Shown here: piece by piece, positions 9,935 through 18,323 of the stretch
How the letters are laid out: each line of letters opens with the position of its first letter
How positions within the stretch are numbered: the first letter of the stretch is position 1
DNA from: Arthrobacter sp. DNA4
GTDB taxonomy: Bacteria > Actinomycetota > Actinomycetes > Actinomycetales > Micrococcaceae
Length of the DNA: 64,000 nt
Direction of reading: 5' to 3'
Assembly (NCBI RefSeq): GCF_024362385.1
Contig: NZ_CP101466.1
Location: 1,736,001-1,800,000, forward strand
The notes under the pieces: generated by a model
What the model was told of the DNA's origin: nothing
Seen by the model: the letters and a program-made list of their open reading frames with translations, nothing else
Database searches by the model: none
Made by a program: the position numbers and the translations under genes

Positions 9935-9940
9935 ATCCTA
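9935..9940 (-). promoter_or_regulatory. -10 element for leaderless PASTA kinase gene
   Basis: TAGGAT on the minus strand ends exactly 6 nt before the kinase GTG start, matching the leaderless layout of aroG, dnaE and hisD here. Confidence 0.5.
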
Positions 9941-9971
9941 ATCCCGCAGCAAAACGCGTCTGAAATGAAAA

Positions 9972-10001
9972 CGGGTCCGAACCGGTAACGGTTCGGACCC
10001 G
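9972..10001 (-). terminator. terminator of lytic transglycosylase gene
   Basis: A perfect 13-bp stem (CGGGTCCGAACCG and its complement) with a 4-nt loop is followed on the minus strand by TTTTCATTTC. It lies about 30 bp beyond the transglycosylase stop codon and insulates the kinase gene. Confidence 0.85.
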
Positions 10002-10030
10002 CAAACAAGAAATTGGCCAGCGGCCGGAGC

Positions 10031-11431
10031 TCAGCTGAAGTTCTTCTGGTGCGCCTTGATGGCCGCCAGGTACGCCTTGGTGTCGTCGTACATACCGTAC
10101 TTGCTCACCGAGTACTGGCCCTGGTAGTAACCGGCGATGGCGGTGTCCTGGTCCTTGCTGGTGGCCAGCAGCTGCCGGATGATGGCCACCCCGGCCGTGG
10201 CGTTGTCGTACGGGTCCAGCAGGTTCAGCTTCCGTCCAACCAGGTCCGAGGCCCACTGCCCGGAGCTCGGAATGACCTGCATGGTGCCGATCGCGTTGGC
10301 GGGCGACACGGCTCGCTGGTTGAAGCCGGATTCCTGGAAGGCGAAAGCCAAAGCCAGGGAGGGGTCCACCCCCATGCGGCGTGCCGTGTCCGCAACGATG
10401 TTCTTCATTTCGTCCCGCGAGGGAACGGGCGAGGCATTCAGCAGGGCCTTGTTTTCATTGGCGGAGCTGACAACAGCGGCCGGGTAGCTGAACCCCAGGA
10501 AGGAACTGGGCACCAGGGGAGCGGCTGCAGGCTGGGGTGCTGCTGCGGGCTGTGCTGCCTGGCCGGAGGCGCCGGGAATCACCAGCTTGCTGCCCGGGTA
10601 GATGACCGTGGTCATACCCAGCTTGTTCGCGGCGAGCAGGTCCGACAGCTTGACGCCGTGGCGGGACGCGATGGCGGAGAGCGTGTCGCCGGCCTTGATG
10701 GTGTACGAGCCCGTTGCCGGTGCCGCGGTGTTTGCCAGGGGTGCAGGTGCAGGTGCAGGTGCGGCGGGAGCAGGGGCTGCGGGGGCGGGTGCGGAATCGC
10801 CGCCGCCCACTTTGACCTTCTGTCCCGGGTAGATGATGGAGCGCATGGAGAGGTTGTTCCAGGCGAAGACGTCCGAGAGGGACACGTTGTGCCTGGCAGC
10901 GATGGCACCAAGGGTGTCGCCGGGCTTTACCGTGTAGGTCGCGCCGCCCGCGGGCGCCGGGGCTGCGGGAGCCGGAGCTGCGGGAGCAGCGGCGGGTGCA
11001 GGAGCCGCAGGCTCCGCGGAACCGGACAGCTTGAGCTTCTGGCCCGGGTAGATGATCGTGTTGGCCTGCAGGTTGTTCAGCTTCAGGATGTCCCCGGTGT
11101 TCAGGCCGAACCGGCCGTCGATCCCGCTGACGGTATCACCACGGACGATCGTGTACTCCGCGGGTGCTGCCGGCTGTGCGGGCTGGAAGGCTGCGGGAAT
11201 GGTGGTGGAGACGACCGCAGCGGGGATTACGGTGCCTGCCGCTTTCGCTGCAGCCTGGGCCTTCATTGCTGCTGCAAGGCTGCTGGGAATGTTCCGGACG
11301 GGCTGCTGGGCGGCCGCCGGCTGGGCGAGGGCCAAAGATGACAATACGACCGCTGGCAGCGCCGCAGTGGTGGCGGCAATCATCGGCAGACTCGGCTTGG
11401 GGGGCTGCTTGGGCGAGCGGGACATCGTCAT
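10031..11431 (-). CDS. secreted LysM lytic transglycosylase
   Basis: This 466-aa exported enzyme probably cleaves peptidoglycan glycan strands. It has a signal sequence (about residues 1-40, ending QPAAAQ), then three LysM modules (YTIVRGDTVSGID, YTVKPGDTLGAIA and YTIKAGDTLSAIA starts, each closing with IIYPGQK or VIYPGSK) joined by Pro/Ala linkers. A C-terminal SLT domain follows with the catalytic Glu in AFQESGFN and the motif IGTMQVIPSSG. The ATG at 11431 was chosen because AGAGGA lies 9 nt upstream; a TTG at 11452 has no site. It neighbours a PASTA kinase that binds peptidoglycan fragments. It is divergent from the Rv2175c homologue. Confidence 0.88.
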   Translation of the reverse strand: MTMSRSPKQPPKPSLPMIAATTAALPAVVLSSLALAQPAAAQQPVRNIPSSLAAAMKAQAAAKAAGTVIPAAVVSTTIPAAFQPAQPAAPAEYTIVRGDTVSGIDGRFGLNTGDILKLNNLQANTIIYPGQKLKLSGSAEPAAPAPAAAPAAPAPAAPAPAGGATYTVKPGDTLGAIAARHNVSLSDVFAWNNLSMRSIIYPGQKVKVGGGDSAPAPAAPAPAAPAPAPAPLANTAAPATGSYTIKAGDTLSAIASRHGVKLSDLLAANKLGMTTVIYPGSKLVIPGASGQAAQPAAAPQPAAAPLVPSSFLGFSYPAAVVSSANENKALLNASPVPSRDEMKNIVADTARRMGVDPSLALAFAFQESGFNQRAVSPANAIGTMQVIPSSGQWASDLVGRKLNLLDPYDNATAGVAIIRQLLATSKDQDTAIAGYYQGQYSVSKYGMYDDTKAYLAAIKAHQKNFS

Positions 11432-11511
11432 CGGAAAGAATCCTCTTCTCAACTGCGGGTGCGGACGCGGACGGGGATGCCGCTGTCAATCTTGATACTA
11501 CTGTGGCTCAA

Positions 11512-11525
11512 GTTATTAGTGTTAC
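11512..11525. promoter_or_regulatory. possible MtrA-like direct repeat GTTAT-N4-GTTAC
   Basis: On the minus strand this reads GTAAC-N4-ATAAC about 80 bp before the transglycosylase start. It resembles the direct-repeat sites bound by the actinobacterial regulator MtrA, which controls several cell-wall hydrolase genes. The match is short and the assignment tentative. Confidence 0.3.
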
Positions 11526-11679
11526 AACTGTGATGTGTGTGAATCTCTCATGAATTTGCGGATAGCACAAGAATTTCGGGAATTCGGTAATGGCTTCTTT
11601 TTGGGAGTGTCCGCAGGCCAGGGGTGGAATGAAATGCGCCGACTAGGCGCCGGGGTGGGCGGCGTGGCAACCTTGATCC

Positions 11680-12033
11680 GTGAGTAATGTAGAAAACTTG
11701 GTGGGCCAGTGGTTGCCGCTGCCCGACGTCGCCCGTTTGTTGGATGTTTCAATCACCAAGGTGCACAGCCTTATTGACGAGCGTTCCCTGGCGGCTTTGC
11801 GCGTGGGGGACCGGAAAATCCGCTCGGTACCCGCGGAGTTCATTCAGGACGGCCAGGTAGTGGACAGCCTAAAGGGAACCATCGTGGTGCTGGCGGACGC
11901 CGACTATTCAGACGAGGACCTTATTGTGTGGCTGTTTACCGAAGACGAGTCACTGCGTGGCCGCCCCATCGACGCCCTGCGTGAGGGCCGCAAGACGGAA
12001 ATCAGGCGCAGGGCCCAGACCCTGGCCTGGTAA
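11680..12033 (+). CDS. Rv2175c-family DNA-binding protein
   Basis: This 117-aa protein has an N-terminal winged helix-turn-helix (WLPLPDVARLLDVSITKVHSLI, about residues 11-32) and a C-terminal domain of the Rv2175c type (SDEDLIVWLFTEDESLRG). In M. tuberculosis the homologue is a DNA-binding substrate of the neighbouring kinase PknL, and here too the gene is close to a PASTA kinase, so it may be that kinase's phosphorylation target (inference). The start is GTG at 11680. It converges on the polyprenyl synthase gene with only 9 bp between stops. Confidence 0.8.
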   Translation: MSNVENLVGQWLPLPDVARLLDVSITKVHSLIDERSLAALRVGDRKIRSVPAEFIQDGQVVDSLKGTIVVLADADYSDEDLIVWLFTEDESLRGRPIDALREGRKTEIRRRAQTLAW

Positions 12034-12042
12034 CAGCCCGCT

Positions 12043-13132
12043 TCAGGAGGCTCGGCTGACCGTCGCTTCGGCCAGCCTCCGGAGGGCGGTTTTGGGTAAC
12101 TCTTCCAGTTCAAGCCCGTCAAGGGCATCGAAGGCTGCCGAGCCGAATTCATTGATGAGGACTTCGGTGGCCTGGAGCGCTCCTGAGTCCTCGATGATCC
12201 GCCGGATCTCCAGGATGTCAGCGTCTGAAAGATCCGGGCTGCCCAGGCTGGCATCGATGAATGCCGACTCTTCCGGCGACGCCTGGTCCAGGGCGAGTGC
12301 CACCAAAACTGTCCGCTTTCCTTCGCGCAGGTCGTCGTGGCTTCCCGGTGGTCAGCGGATCACCAAAGACGCCCAGGACGTCATCGCGGAGCTGGAACGC
12401 TTCGCCCAGCGGAAGGGCAAATGCCGAGTAACCCCGGAGCAATTCATTGGTGGCTCCGGCCAAGGCCCCGCCCAGGGCCAGGGGGTGTTCGGTGGAGTAC
12501 TTGGCACTCTTGAACCGGATGATCGACTGAGCCCTGCCGACGGCGCCGGCCCGGTCCCGGACGGGGCCCGCTACTTCTTCCAGGATGTCAAGGTACTGGC
12601 CAGCCATGACCTCTGCCCGCATGAGGTTGAAGATGAGCCTGGCCCGGCTGCCCGACGCAGCCCGTTCGCCGATGTCAGTGAACGCCTCTTCGCTGAAGGA
12701 GAGGCAAAGGTCGCCCGCAAGGATGGCAGCGGCCTGGCCAAACCGTTCGCTGTCCAGTGCCCAGCCCTGCGCGGTGTGGAGCTGGCTGAAGCGGCGGTGC
12801 ACGCTGGGACCGCCCCGCCGCGTATCCGAACGGTCGATGATGTCATCGTGGATCAGGGCGGCCGCCTGGAACAGTTCAAGTGCGGCACCGGCCGTGACGA
12901 CCTGGCTGGCCCCTGCCTCGCCGCCTGCGCCCCGCCAGCCCCAGTAGCACATCAGCGCACGGAGGCGCTTGCCGCCGGTGACCAAATTGGAGATCGACCC
13001 CATGATGGGTTCGATGTCAGGGGAGATGCCGGACATGACGGACTGGCGCGCCGTCAGGAAGCCTGTGAGCTCACCGGCCACCCCTGCTACAAAGTCGGCC
13101 TGTTCATTCCTCAACTGCTCCGCGGCGGTCAC
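12043..13132 (-). CDS. polyprenyl (geranylgeranyl-type) diphosphate synthase, frameshifted near the 3' end
   Basis: This all-trans prenyltransferase should extend allylic diphosphates with isopentenyl diphosphate, supplying quinone or lipid-carrier precursors. Motifs are GGKRLRALMCYW, the first Asp-rich motif DDIIDRSD (about residues 92-99, shorter than some family members but usual for idsA), KSAKYS, and the second Asp motif QLRDDVLGVFGD. After GDPLTTGK the frame is lost near 12340-12350, and DDLREGKRTVLVALAL and the rest of the C-terminal helices continue in another frame to the stop at 12043. With the break repaired it is about 363 aa, normal for the family. It overlaps the upstream lipoprotein gene by ATGA, so the two are co-transcribed. 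The mycobacterial counterpart in this block is idsA2. Confidence 0.85.
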
Positions 13133-13653
13133 TTTACCGACTCAGCAGCCACGTTGGCACCGATGGTGAAAGTGGAGACGCCGGCAGCCTCAACGACGGA
13201 GAGATTAACAGTCTCGTTGTCACCGCGGACGAAATCTTTAGAGGCCACCCCGCCTACGTTGTCGCCGGGAACGGCCTTGAAACCCTGGCCCTCCAGGGCC
13301 TTGCTGTAGAAGTCGATGACGGAGGCGGTGGGGGCTTTGACGGTTCCCACGAGTGCCGCTGTGGAAGGCGAAGACGCCTTGTCGAAGCTGCTTGACACCA
13401 CCGTGGCACCGGTCATCAGCGGGAGGAGCTGCTGCGGAAAGCCTTCCACTACGGCGCCAACGGTTGCCGAGGTATTGGGCGACGCCGAGGGGCTCGGCGA
13501 GGCTGTCAGGGAGGACTGAGTGGCGGCAACGGAAGCGGACTGGGATGGCTCGGCTTGTCCGGACGGTGTCTGGCTGCAGGCAGCCAGGACCAGCGCTCCA
13601 GCGGCGGCAAGCGCGGCCAGGCCAGCCGGCTTGAAGTATCCAATAGCCGTCAC
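13129..13653 (-). CDS. secreted lipoprotein of unknown function
   Basis: This 174-aa protein starts with a lipoprotein signal: a short positive end, a hydrophobic core, and lipobox LAAC with the modifiable Cys at about residue 24. A Ser/Pro/Thr-rich linker and a compact domain of about 110 residues follow (ending FTIGANVAAESVK). The GTG at 13653 is preceded by AGGAGG with 9 nt spacing, which decides against longer readings. I do not recognise the folded domain. It is the first gene of a two-gene operon with the prenyl synthase (4-bp overlap). Confidence 0.8.
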   Translation of the reverse strand: MTAIGYFKPAGLAALAAAGALVLAACSQTPSGQAEPSQSASVAATQSSLTASPSPSASPNTSATVGAVVEGFPQQLLPLMTGATVVSSSFDKASSPSTAALVGTVKAPTASVIDFYSKALEGQGFKAVPGDNVGGVASKDFVRGDNETVNLSVVEAAGVSTFTIGANVAAESVK

Positions 13654-13749
13654 GAAGACTTTCCTCCTGGTGTTGTGGGCGGAACCAGCCTCCAGTTTAG
13701 CCAGCCTGCGGTGCTCTCCCGACAAACCAGGACAGCCCGCACAAACCGA

Positions 13750-13755
13750 TAGGAT
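13750..13755 (+). promoter_or_regulatory. -10 element for leaderless dinB
   Basis: TAGGAT lies 7 nt before a GTG in the dinB frame. An ATG at 13754 lies inside the box, which argues for the GTG as the true start. No LexA-type site was seen next to it. Confidence 0.4.
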
Positions 13756-13762
13756 GGCAGCC

Positions 13763-15010
13763 GTGGGGCCCGCAGGTATGAACCAGGCATCCGCCGCGCG
13801 CCTTCCGGGCCGGCGGCGCACGTGCATCATGCACGTAGACATGGACGCTTTCTTTGTCTCCGTGGAGTTGCGCACGCGCCCCGAACTTCGCGGCAAGCCC
13901 GTCATCGTCGGCTTCCCGGGGGAGCGTTCCGTGGTTCTCTCGGGGTCCTACGAGGCCCGGGCGTTTGGCGTCAAATCCGCAATGCCCATGGCCGTGGCCA
14001 TGCGGATGTGTCCGCAGGCAGTAGTGATCGAACCCCGGCACAAGCTCTACTACGAGGTGTCCGGGCAGCTGATGGCCATCTTTGAATCCATCACGGGACT
14101 CGTGGAGCCGCTCAGTGTGGATGAAGCCTTCCTGGACGTTACAGGAGCCCTGCGGCGGCTGGGGCCGCCCAGGGGAATTGGCGAGCTGATCCGGCGCCGG
14201 GTCGCAGCGGAACTCGGCATCACCGCATCGGTAGGGATTGCCGAGACCAAGTTCGTTGCCAAGATCGCGTCCACCCGGTGCAAGCCCGACGGCCTGCTGC
14301 TCATTGGACCGGACCAGACCGTGCCTTATCTGCACAGTTTGCCCGTGGGTGCGCTCTGGGGTGTGGGCGCCAAGACCAAAGAGGTCCTGGCAAAGATGGG
14401 AATCAGCACCGTGGCGGACGTCGCCGCAACCCCGGTGTCGTCGCTGAAGAAGGTCCTGGGCGCGACGGGGGAGCACGTTCACCAGCTCGCCTGGGGCATC
14501 GATCCCCGTCCGGTCACGCCGGTGCGGCTGGAAAAGAGCATCGGAGCGGAAGAGACCTTTGCCACGGATACCGACGACGACGCCCTCCTCCGGCGGGAAC
14601 TGCTGCGGCTTTCGCACCGGACCGCGGGCCGTCTGCGGAGTTCCGGGATGGTGGCCCGGACCGTGGCACTGAAGCTGCGGTTCGCCGACTTTTCCACGAT
14701 TACCCGCAGCAGAACCGTCCAGACACCGGTGGACAGCGCCCAATTGATCTATGCGGTGGCACTCCAGCTCCTGGAGTCGGTCGGTACCAGGGCCATGGCC
14801 GTCCGGCTGGTGGGGGTCAGGGCCGAGCAGCTTGAGGAAGCGGCCCGGACCTCGCTCCAGCTGAGCATTGACCGCAGGGATGACAACTGGCGCGCGGCCG
14901 AGCAGGCACTGGACGAGGTAGCGCGCAAATTCGGCAACAAATCGGTCCTTCCTGCCCGCCTGATGGAGCCGGAAAACCGGCCGGGGGACAGCACGCAACG
15001 GCCCGCCTGA
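13763..15010 (+). CDS. dinB: DNA polymerase IV (Y-family, error-prone)
   Basis: This Y-family polymerase performs translesion synthesis and can cause mutations. Palm motifs are HVDMDAFFVSVE (first catalytic Asp), the steric region GSYEARAFGVKS, and SVDEAFLDVTG (second carboxylates). The helix-hairpin-helix thumb (GVGAKTKEVLAKMG) and little-finger domain follow. Total length is about 415 aa. The start is uncertain among GTG 13763, ATG 13754 and ATG 13778; GTG 13763 fits a leaderless promoter. No beta-clamp motif is obvious at the C-terminus, which ends in a short polar tail. Confidence 0.9.
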   Translation: MGPAGMNQASAARLPGRRRTCIMHVDMDAFFVSVELRTRPELRGKPVIVGFPGERSVVLSGSYEARAFGVKSAMPMAVAMRMCPQAVVIEPRHKLYYEVSGQLMAIFESITGLVEPLSVDEAFLDVTGALRRLGPPRGIGELIRRRVAAELGITASVGIAETKFVAKIASTRCKPDGLLLIGPDQTVPYLHSLPVGALWGVGAKTKEVLAKMGISTVADVAATPVSSLKKVLGATGEHVHQLAWGIDPRPVTPVRLEKSIGAEETFATDTDDDALLRRELLRLSHRTAGRLRSSGMVARTVALKLRFADFSTITRSRTVQTPVDSAQLIYAVALQLLESVGTRAMAVRLVGVRAEQLEEAARTSLQLSIDRRDDNWRAAEQALDEVARKFGNKSVLPARLMEPENRPGDSTQRPA

Positions 15011-15262
15011 CGGGGTCCGCCGAAGTCATTGCCGTCTTTCAGATCAGCCCTCAACAATCTATCCTTAGAGGTACATAGTTTCGAGTGAATGGACTTACTG
15101 CCGGACCCTCTTGGACATGCTTCCGCTCCCGCGACTGCATGCTGGGTTTCCGTTTTGGCAATGGCTGGCCAAGCGGGAACTTTCCAGCAGCAGCACGCGT
15201 TCATCCGAGTAGAAGTTATGGCTGGGATCAGCCCGGACGTTGGCCTACAAAAGGAGGTCGTG

Positions 15263-15634
15263 ATGCCGCTGTCGGAGCACGAACAGAAGCTGCTTGAGCA
15301 GCTTGAAAAGCAGCTTCACGAGGACGACCCGAAATTTGCGAACTCTATGGGTTCGGACCCGGGGCGTTCATGGTCCACCAGGCATGTGGTCATTGGGGTT
15401 CTCGGCGCGCTGGCCGGCGTCTTCCTGCTTCTGGTCGGGGTCACCCTCCAGAACATCTTTGTGGGAGTGCTGGGCTTCGTGGTCATGGGCGGCGGCGTTT
15501 ACTTCGCCACCATGCGCAGCTCCCGTGGCAAAGCCGGGTCCAAGGCCGGCGGGGGAAAGCCCGGCAAGCAAAGGAGTTCGTTTATGAGCAGCCTTGAAGA
15601 GCGGTGGGACGAGCGCCGCAGGGGTGAACCCTAG
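15263..15634 (+). CDS. DUF3040 membrane protein
   Basis: This 123-aa protein has the DUF3040 N-terminus PLSEHEQKLLEQLEKQL, two adjacent membrane helices (about residues 43-63 and 65-85), and a basic Gly/Lys-rich tail. The family is actinobacterial and often lies just upstream of mraZ, but its function is unknown to me. ATG 15263 has a strong AAAGGAGG 5 nt upstream. A conserved regulatory gap separates it from mraZ. Confidence 0.85.
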   Translation: MPLSEHEQKLLEQLEKQLHEDDPKFANSMGSDPGRSWSTRHVVIGVLGALAGVFLLLVGVTLQNIFVGVLGFVVMGGGVYFATMRSSRGKAGSKAGGGKPGKQRSSFMSSLEERWDERRRGEP

Positions 15635-15710
15635 GCACCACGGAAGCCCGGCCGCCATCCGGCTCCAGGCTCCTCCATTTCGCTCCCCCCGCAACAGGGG
15701 GCCGCAGGAA

Positions 15711-15734
15711 AAGACCCGCTCCGGCGGGTCTTTT
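15711..15734 (+). terminator. terminator after DUF3040 gene
   Basis: The stem GACCCGC/GCGGGTC with loop TCCG is followed by TTTTCGTATTT. The flanking AA/TT extends pairing. It separates the DUF3040 gene from the dcw cluster. Confidence 0.85.
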
Positions 15735-15816
15735 CGTATTTAATCGGCAATTTGCCGCAAATTCCGGGCTCCCTTCGGCCGAGGGAATTCAGGCGACGGG
15801 CGCGGGTGCGAAATTT

Positions 15817-15833
15817 CCTCCACTTCCCACCAC
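15817..15833 (-). promoter_or_regulatory. inverted distal copy of MraZ operator
   Basis: The minus strand carries GTGGTG and GTGGAG boxes exactly 10 bp apart. Over 17 bases, 15 match the plus-strand operator starting at 15907, which lies about 90 bp downstream in opposite orientation. Confidence 0.5.
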
Positions 15834-15900
15834 GGCATCCAATCCGCGGCATTTCAAGGGACTTTTCCCATATTTGGGCCCCGCGCCGGGCCGTTTTGCG

Positions 15901-15930
15901 TTGACTGTGGTGGAAAGTGGAGTAATGTGG
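15901..15930 (+). promoter_or_regulatory. mraZ promoter with three MraZ boxes
   Basis: TTGACT (15901-15906) and TAATGT (15923-15928) with a 16-bp spacer form a promoter. Within it GTGG begins at 15907, 15917 and 15927, three direct repeats of period 10, the arrangement MraZ is known to bind. The boxes overlap the promoter, so autorepression is expected. Confidence 0.75.
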
Positions 15931-15997
15931 AGGACATAAGAGGGTGGTTGCAACATAGGGGATGTGCAGTTCCTGACGGCGGACAGGCGGTGGGCCA

Positions 15998-16426
15998 GTG
16001 TTTCTGGGCACTCACTCGCCGCGTCTGGACGAAAAGGGACGGATCATTCTCCCCGCTAAGTTCCGCGAGGAGCTTGCCAGCGGCCTGGTGCTCACAAGGG
16101 GCCAGGAGCGTTGCATCTACGTCTTCAGCGAGAAGGAATTTGCGCGGGTCCACGAGCAGATGCGGGAGGCTCCAATCTCCTCCAAGCAGGCACGTGACTA
16201 CATCCGCGTCTTTCTCTCTGGAGCCTCTGACGAGGTACCTGACAAGCAGGGGCGCGTGACCATTCCACCGGCGCTCCGGGAGTATGCAGGACTCGGAAGG
16301 GAACTTGCCGTCATCGGCGCCGGAACCCGCGCCGAGATCTGGGACGCCCAGGCTTGGAATGAATACCTCGCGGAGAAGGAGACGGCCTTTTCCGAAACCG
16401 ACGATCCCATTCCGGGCATTCTCTGA
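15998..16426 (+). CDS. mraZ: transcriptional regulator MraZ
   Basis: This 142-aa AbrB-like protein forms a ring that binds repeated boxes upstream of the dcw cluster and represses it in other bacteria. Two SpoVT/AbrB half-domains are visible: one with the [14 protein letters not shown] motif (about residues 11-24) and one with [14 protein letters not shown] (about 83-96). It is the first gene of the cluster, and its predicted operator lies 70-90 bp upstream. The start is GTG 15998. Confidence 0.95.
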   Translation: MFLGTHSPRLDEKGRIILPAKFREELASGLVLTRGQERCIYVFSEKEFARVHEQMREAPISSKQARDYIRVFLSGASDEVPDKQGRVTIPPALREYAGLGRELAVIGAGTRAEIWDAQAWNEYLAEKETAFSETDDPIPGIL

Positions 16427-16593
16427 ATTCCGGAACGGGGTGGCAGGGGTTTCTTGGATGAGATCTCCAGCCGGCCCATCGGCTGCCAACCTGGCTCACC
16501 TTCCCCGGAGCCAGGCGGGCGGAACGGTAGGCGCGGATGGAGATCTGATCCCAGAAGCATCAAGGGGACAACGACGGCGGGAAAGGACCAGGC

Positions 16594-17586
16594 ATGACCG
16601 ATCAACCCAAGCCCACGTCCGAACGCCATGTGCCGGTCCTTCGCGACCGGTGCATCAATTTGTTGGCACCGGGATTCGAAGCGGCAAGGCTGCGTGGCGA
16701 GACCCCCGTTGCCGTCGACACCACCCTGGGCATGGGCGGACACTCCGAGGCCATGCTGCAGAGGTTTCCCGACCTCCACCTCATCGGCATCGACCGGGAC
16801 GAGGAAGCGCTGGCCCTCGCTGGGGAACGGCTTGCTCCGTTCGCCGCCCGGACTGACCTGGTACACGCCGTGTACGACGAGATCCAGGACGTCCTGGCAG
16901 ACCTCGGTGTGGCCGAAGCCCACGGAATCCTCATGGACCTGGGCGTCTCGTCGCTGCAGCTGGACGAGCGTGAACGCGGATTCGCCTACTCTTTCGACGC
17001 GCCGCTGGACATGCGCATGGATACCAGCCGGGGCCAAACCGCCGCGGACGTAGTCAATACGTACAGCGAAGAGGACCTTGTCCGGATCATCCGCAAGTGG
17101 GGAGAGGAAAAGTTCGCCGGGCGGATCGCCAACAGGATCGTCACAGCGCGGGCGGCCAAGCCCTTCACCACCACAGGCGAACTGGTGGAGCAGATCCGTT
17201 CCGTGGTTCCGGCGTCCGCTGCGAAGTCCGGTGGACATCCCGCCAAACGGACCTTCCAGGCTTTGCGGATCGAGGTCAATGAAGAGCTCGACGTCCTGGA
17301 ACGGGCAGTTCCCGCCGCCGTCGATTCACTGGCCCTCGGCGGCCGCATCGTGGTCATGTCCTACCACTCACTGGAGGACAAGATCGTCAAAGGTGTTTTC
17401 CAGTCCCGCTCCAAGTCTTCGGCTCCCCTTGGTTTCCCGGTGGAGCTGGAAGAGCACAAGCCCGAACTCAAGACCCTGACCAAAGGCACTGAGGTGCCCA
17501 CCGCCGTCGAAATCGCTGAAAACCCGCGCGCCGCCTCCGCCAGGCTCCGCGCGGCAGAACGAATCAGAGCCAGGAGAGCTGCATGA
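16594..17586 (+). CDS. rsmH: 16S rRNA (cytosine1402-N4)-methyltransferase
   Basis: RsmH (MraW) methylates N4 of C1402 in 16S rRNA using S-adenosylmethionine. The 330-aa protein shows [10 protein letters not shown], the SAM-binding motif [14 protein letters not shown] (about residues 48-61), [10 protein letters not shown], and the family C-terminus [10 protein letters not shown]. The ATG has GGAAAGGACC upstream. Its stop overlaps the ftsL start (ATGA), which indicates translational coupling. Confidence 0.95.
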   Translation: MTDQPKPTSERHVPVLRDRCINLLAPGFEAARLRGETPVAVDTTLGMGGHSEAMLQRFPDLHLIGIDRDEEALALAGERLAPFAARTDLVHAVYDEIQDVLADLGVAEAHGILMDLGVSSLQLDERERGFAYSFDAPLDMRMDTSRGQTAADVVNTYSEEDLVRIIRKWGEEKFAGRIANRIVTARAAKPFTTTGELVEQIRSVVPASAAKSGGHPAKRTFQALRIEVNEELDVLERAVPAAVDSLALGGRIVVMSYHSLEDKIVKGVFQSRSKSSAPLGFPVELEEHKPELKTLTKGTEVPTAVEIAENPRAASARLRAAERIRARRAA

Positions 17587-18276
17587 GCACCGCCGCCGTC
17601 AAGGACTTTCCCGTTGTTTCCGGCAGCTCGGCGCCCGATACCAGGCCTGCAGGTAAACCTGGCGGGGGACAAAAAGCGCGCACACCGCTCTCCGTGGTCC
17701 GCTCCGCCCCGCGGAAGCGGCGTGCCCCTTTCGTTGTGCTGTGCTTTGCGATACTCGCAGTGGCGCTGGTTGCGGTGCTGGTCCTGAACATCTCGGTGTC
17801 CACCGCGCAGTACCAGCTGGTGGAGCTGCGTGCCAAGCAGAGCTCGCTGACCAAGGCAAACCAGGACCTCACCCAGCAGGTGCAGAGCTACGAGGCCCCG
17901 CAGAACCTCGCGGCCAAGGCCACCGAGCTGGGCATGGTGGCATCGACCGTAAAGGGCCAGATCGACCTGTCAACTCTGTCAGTAACAGGAAAGGCCACCC
18001 CCGCCGTCAAGGGCGCGGCAACAGGAGCAGTCATCCCGTCGCCTGCCGTGGCAGGGCAGCTGATCGTGCCGCCGGCGAAGAGCGCGGATGCCAAGGGGGC
18101 AACCAGTGACAAGGCCGCCGGGCCGGCCGCCGACAACGCGGCTCCCTCCGCCGATGCCGCCCAGGCAGCCGCAGCCCAGGCGGCTGCAGCAGCGCAGGCC
18201 GCAGCAGCTGCGGCGAACCCCCGAACTTCACGGCGGCTCCGTCCCGGCGCCGCAGCAAAAGGTCCCCGGACAGTAG
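17583..18276 (+). CDS. ftsL: cell division protein FtsL (frame runs into ftsI as sequenced)
   Basis: FtsL is a bitopic scaffold of the septal complex, working with FtsQ and FtsB-type partners. It has a basic cytoplasmic N-terminus, one membrane helix ([21 protein letters not shown], about residues 46-66), then a heptad-rich segment ([19 protein letters not shown]) and an Ala/Pro-rich tail. As sequenced the frame does not stop but reads through into FtsI. Removing one C from CCCCC at 18218-18222 brings a TAG at 18274-18276 into frame and gives a 230-aa protein ending QQKVPGQ, which is the expected form. Confidence 0.8.
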
Positions 18277-18323
18277 GCGGCAGGCAGGTAAGGCAGCAGC
18301 GTCGAGCAGCAAGGAAATACACG

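Larger units (their letters stand above)
15635..15997. other. 363-bp gap holding terminator and mraZ control region
   Basis: I see no gene here. It contains the DUF3040 terminator (15711-15734), an inverted pair of MraZ-type boxes (15817-15833), and the mraZ promoter with three direct MraZ boxes (15901-15930). Confidence 0.7.

Noticed and set aside
10700..11020. Repeated GCAGGT and GCGGGAGC units as a candidate CRISPR or DNA repeat
   Set aside because: They encode Pro/Ala linkers between LysM modules in frame. There are no spacers or regular unit length.
15085..15262. Coding extension upstream of the DUF3040 gene
   Set aside because: There is no homology, and a strong AAAGGAGG precedes ATG 15263.
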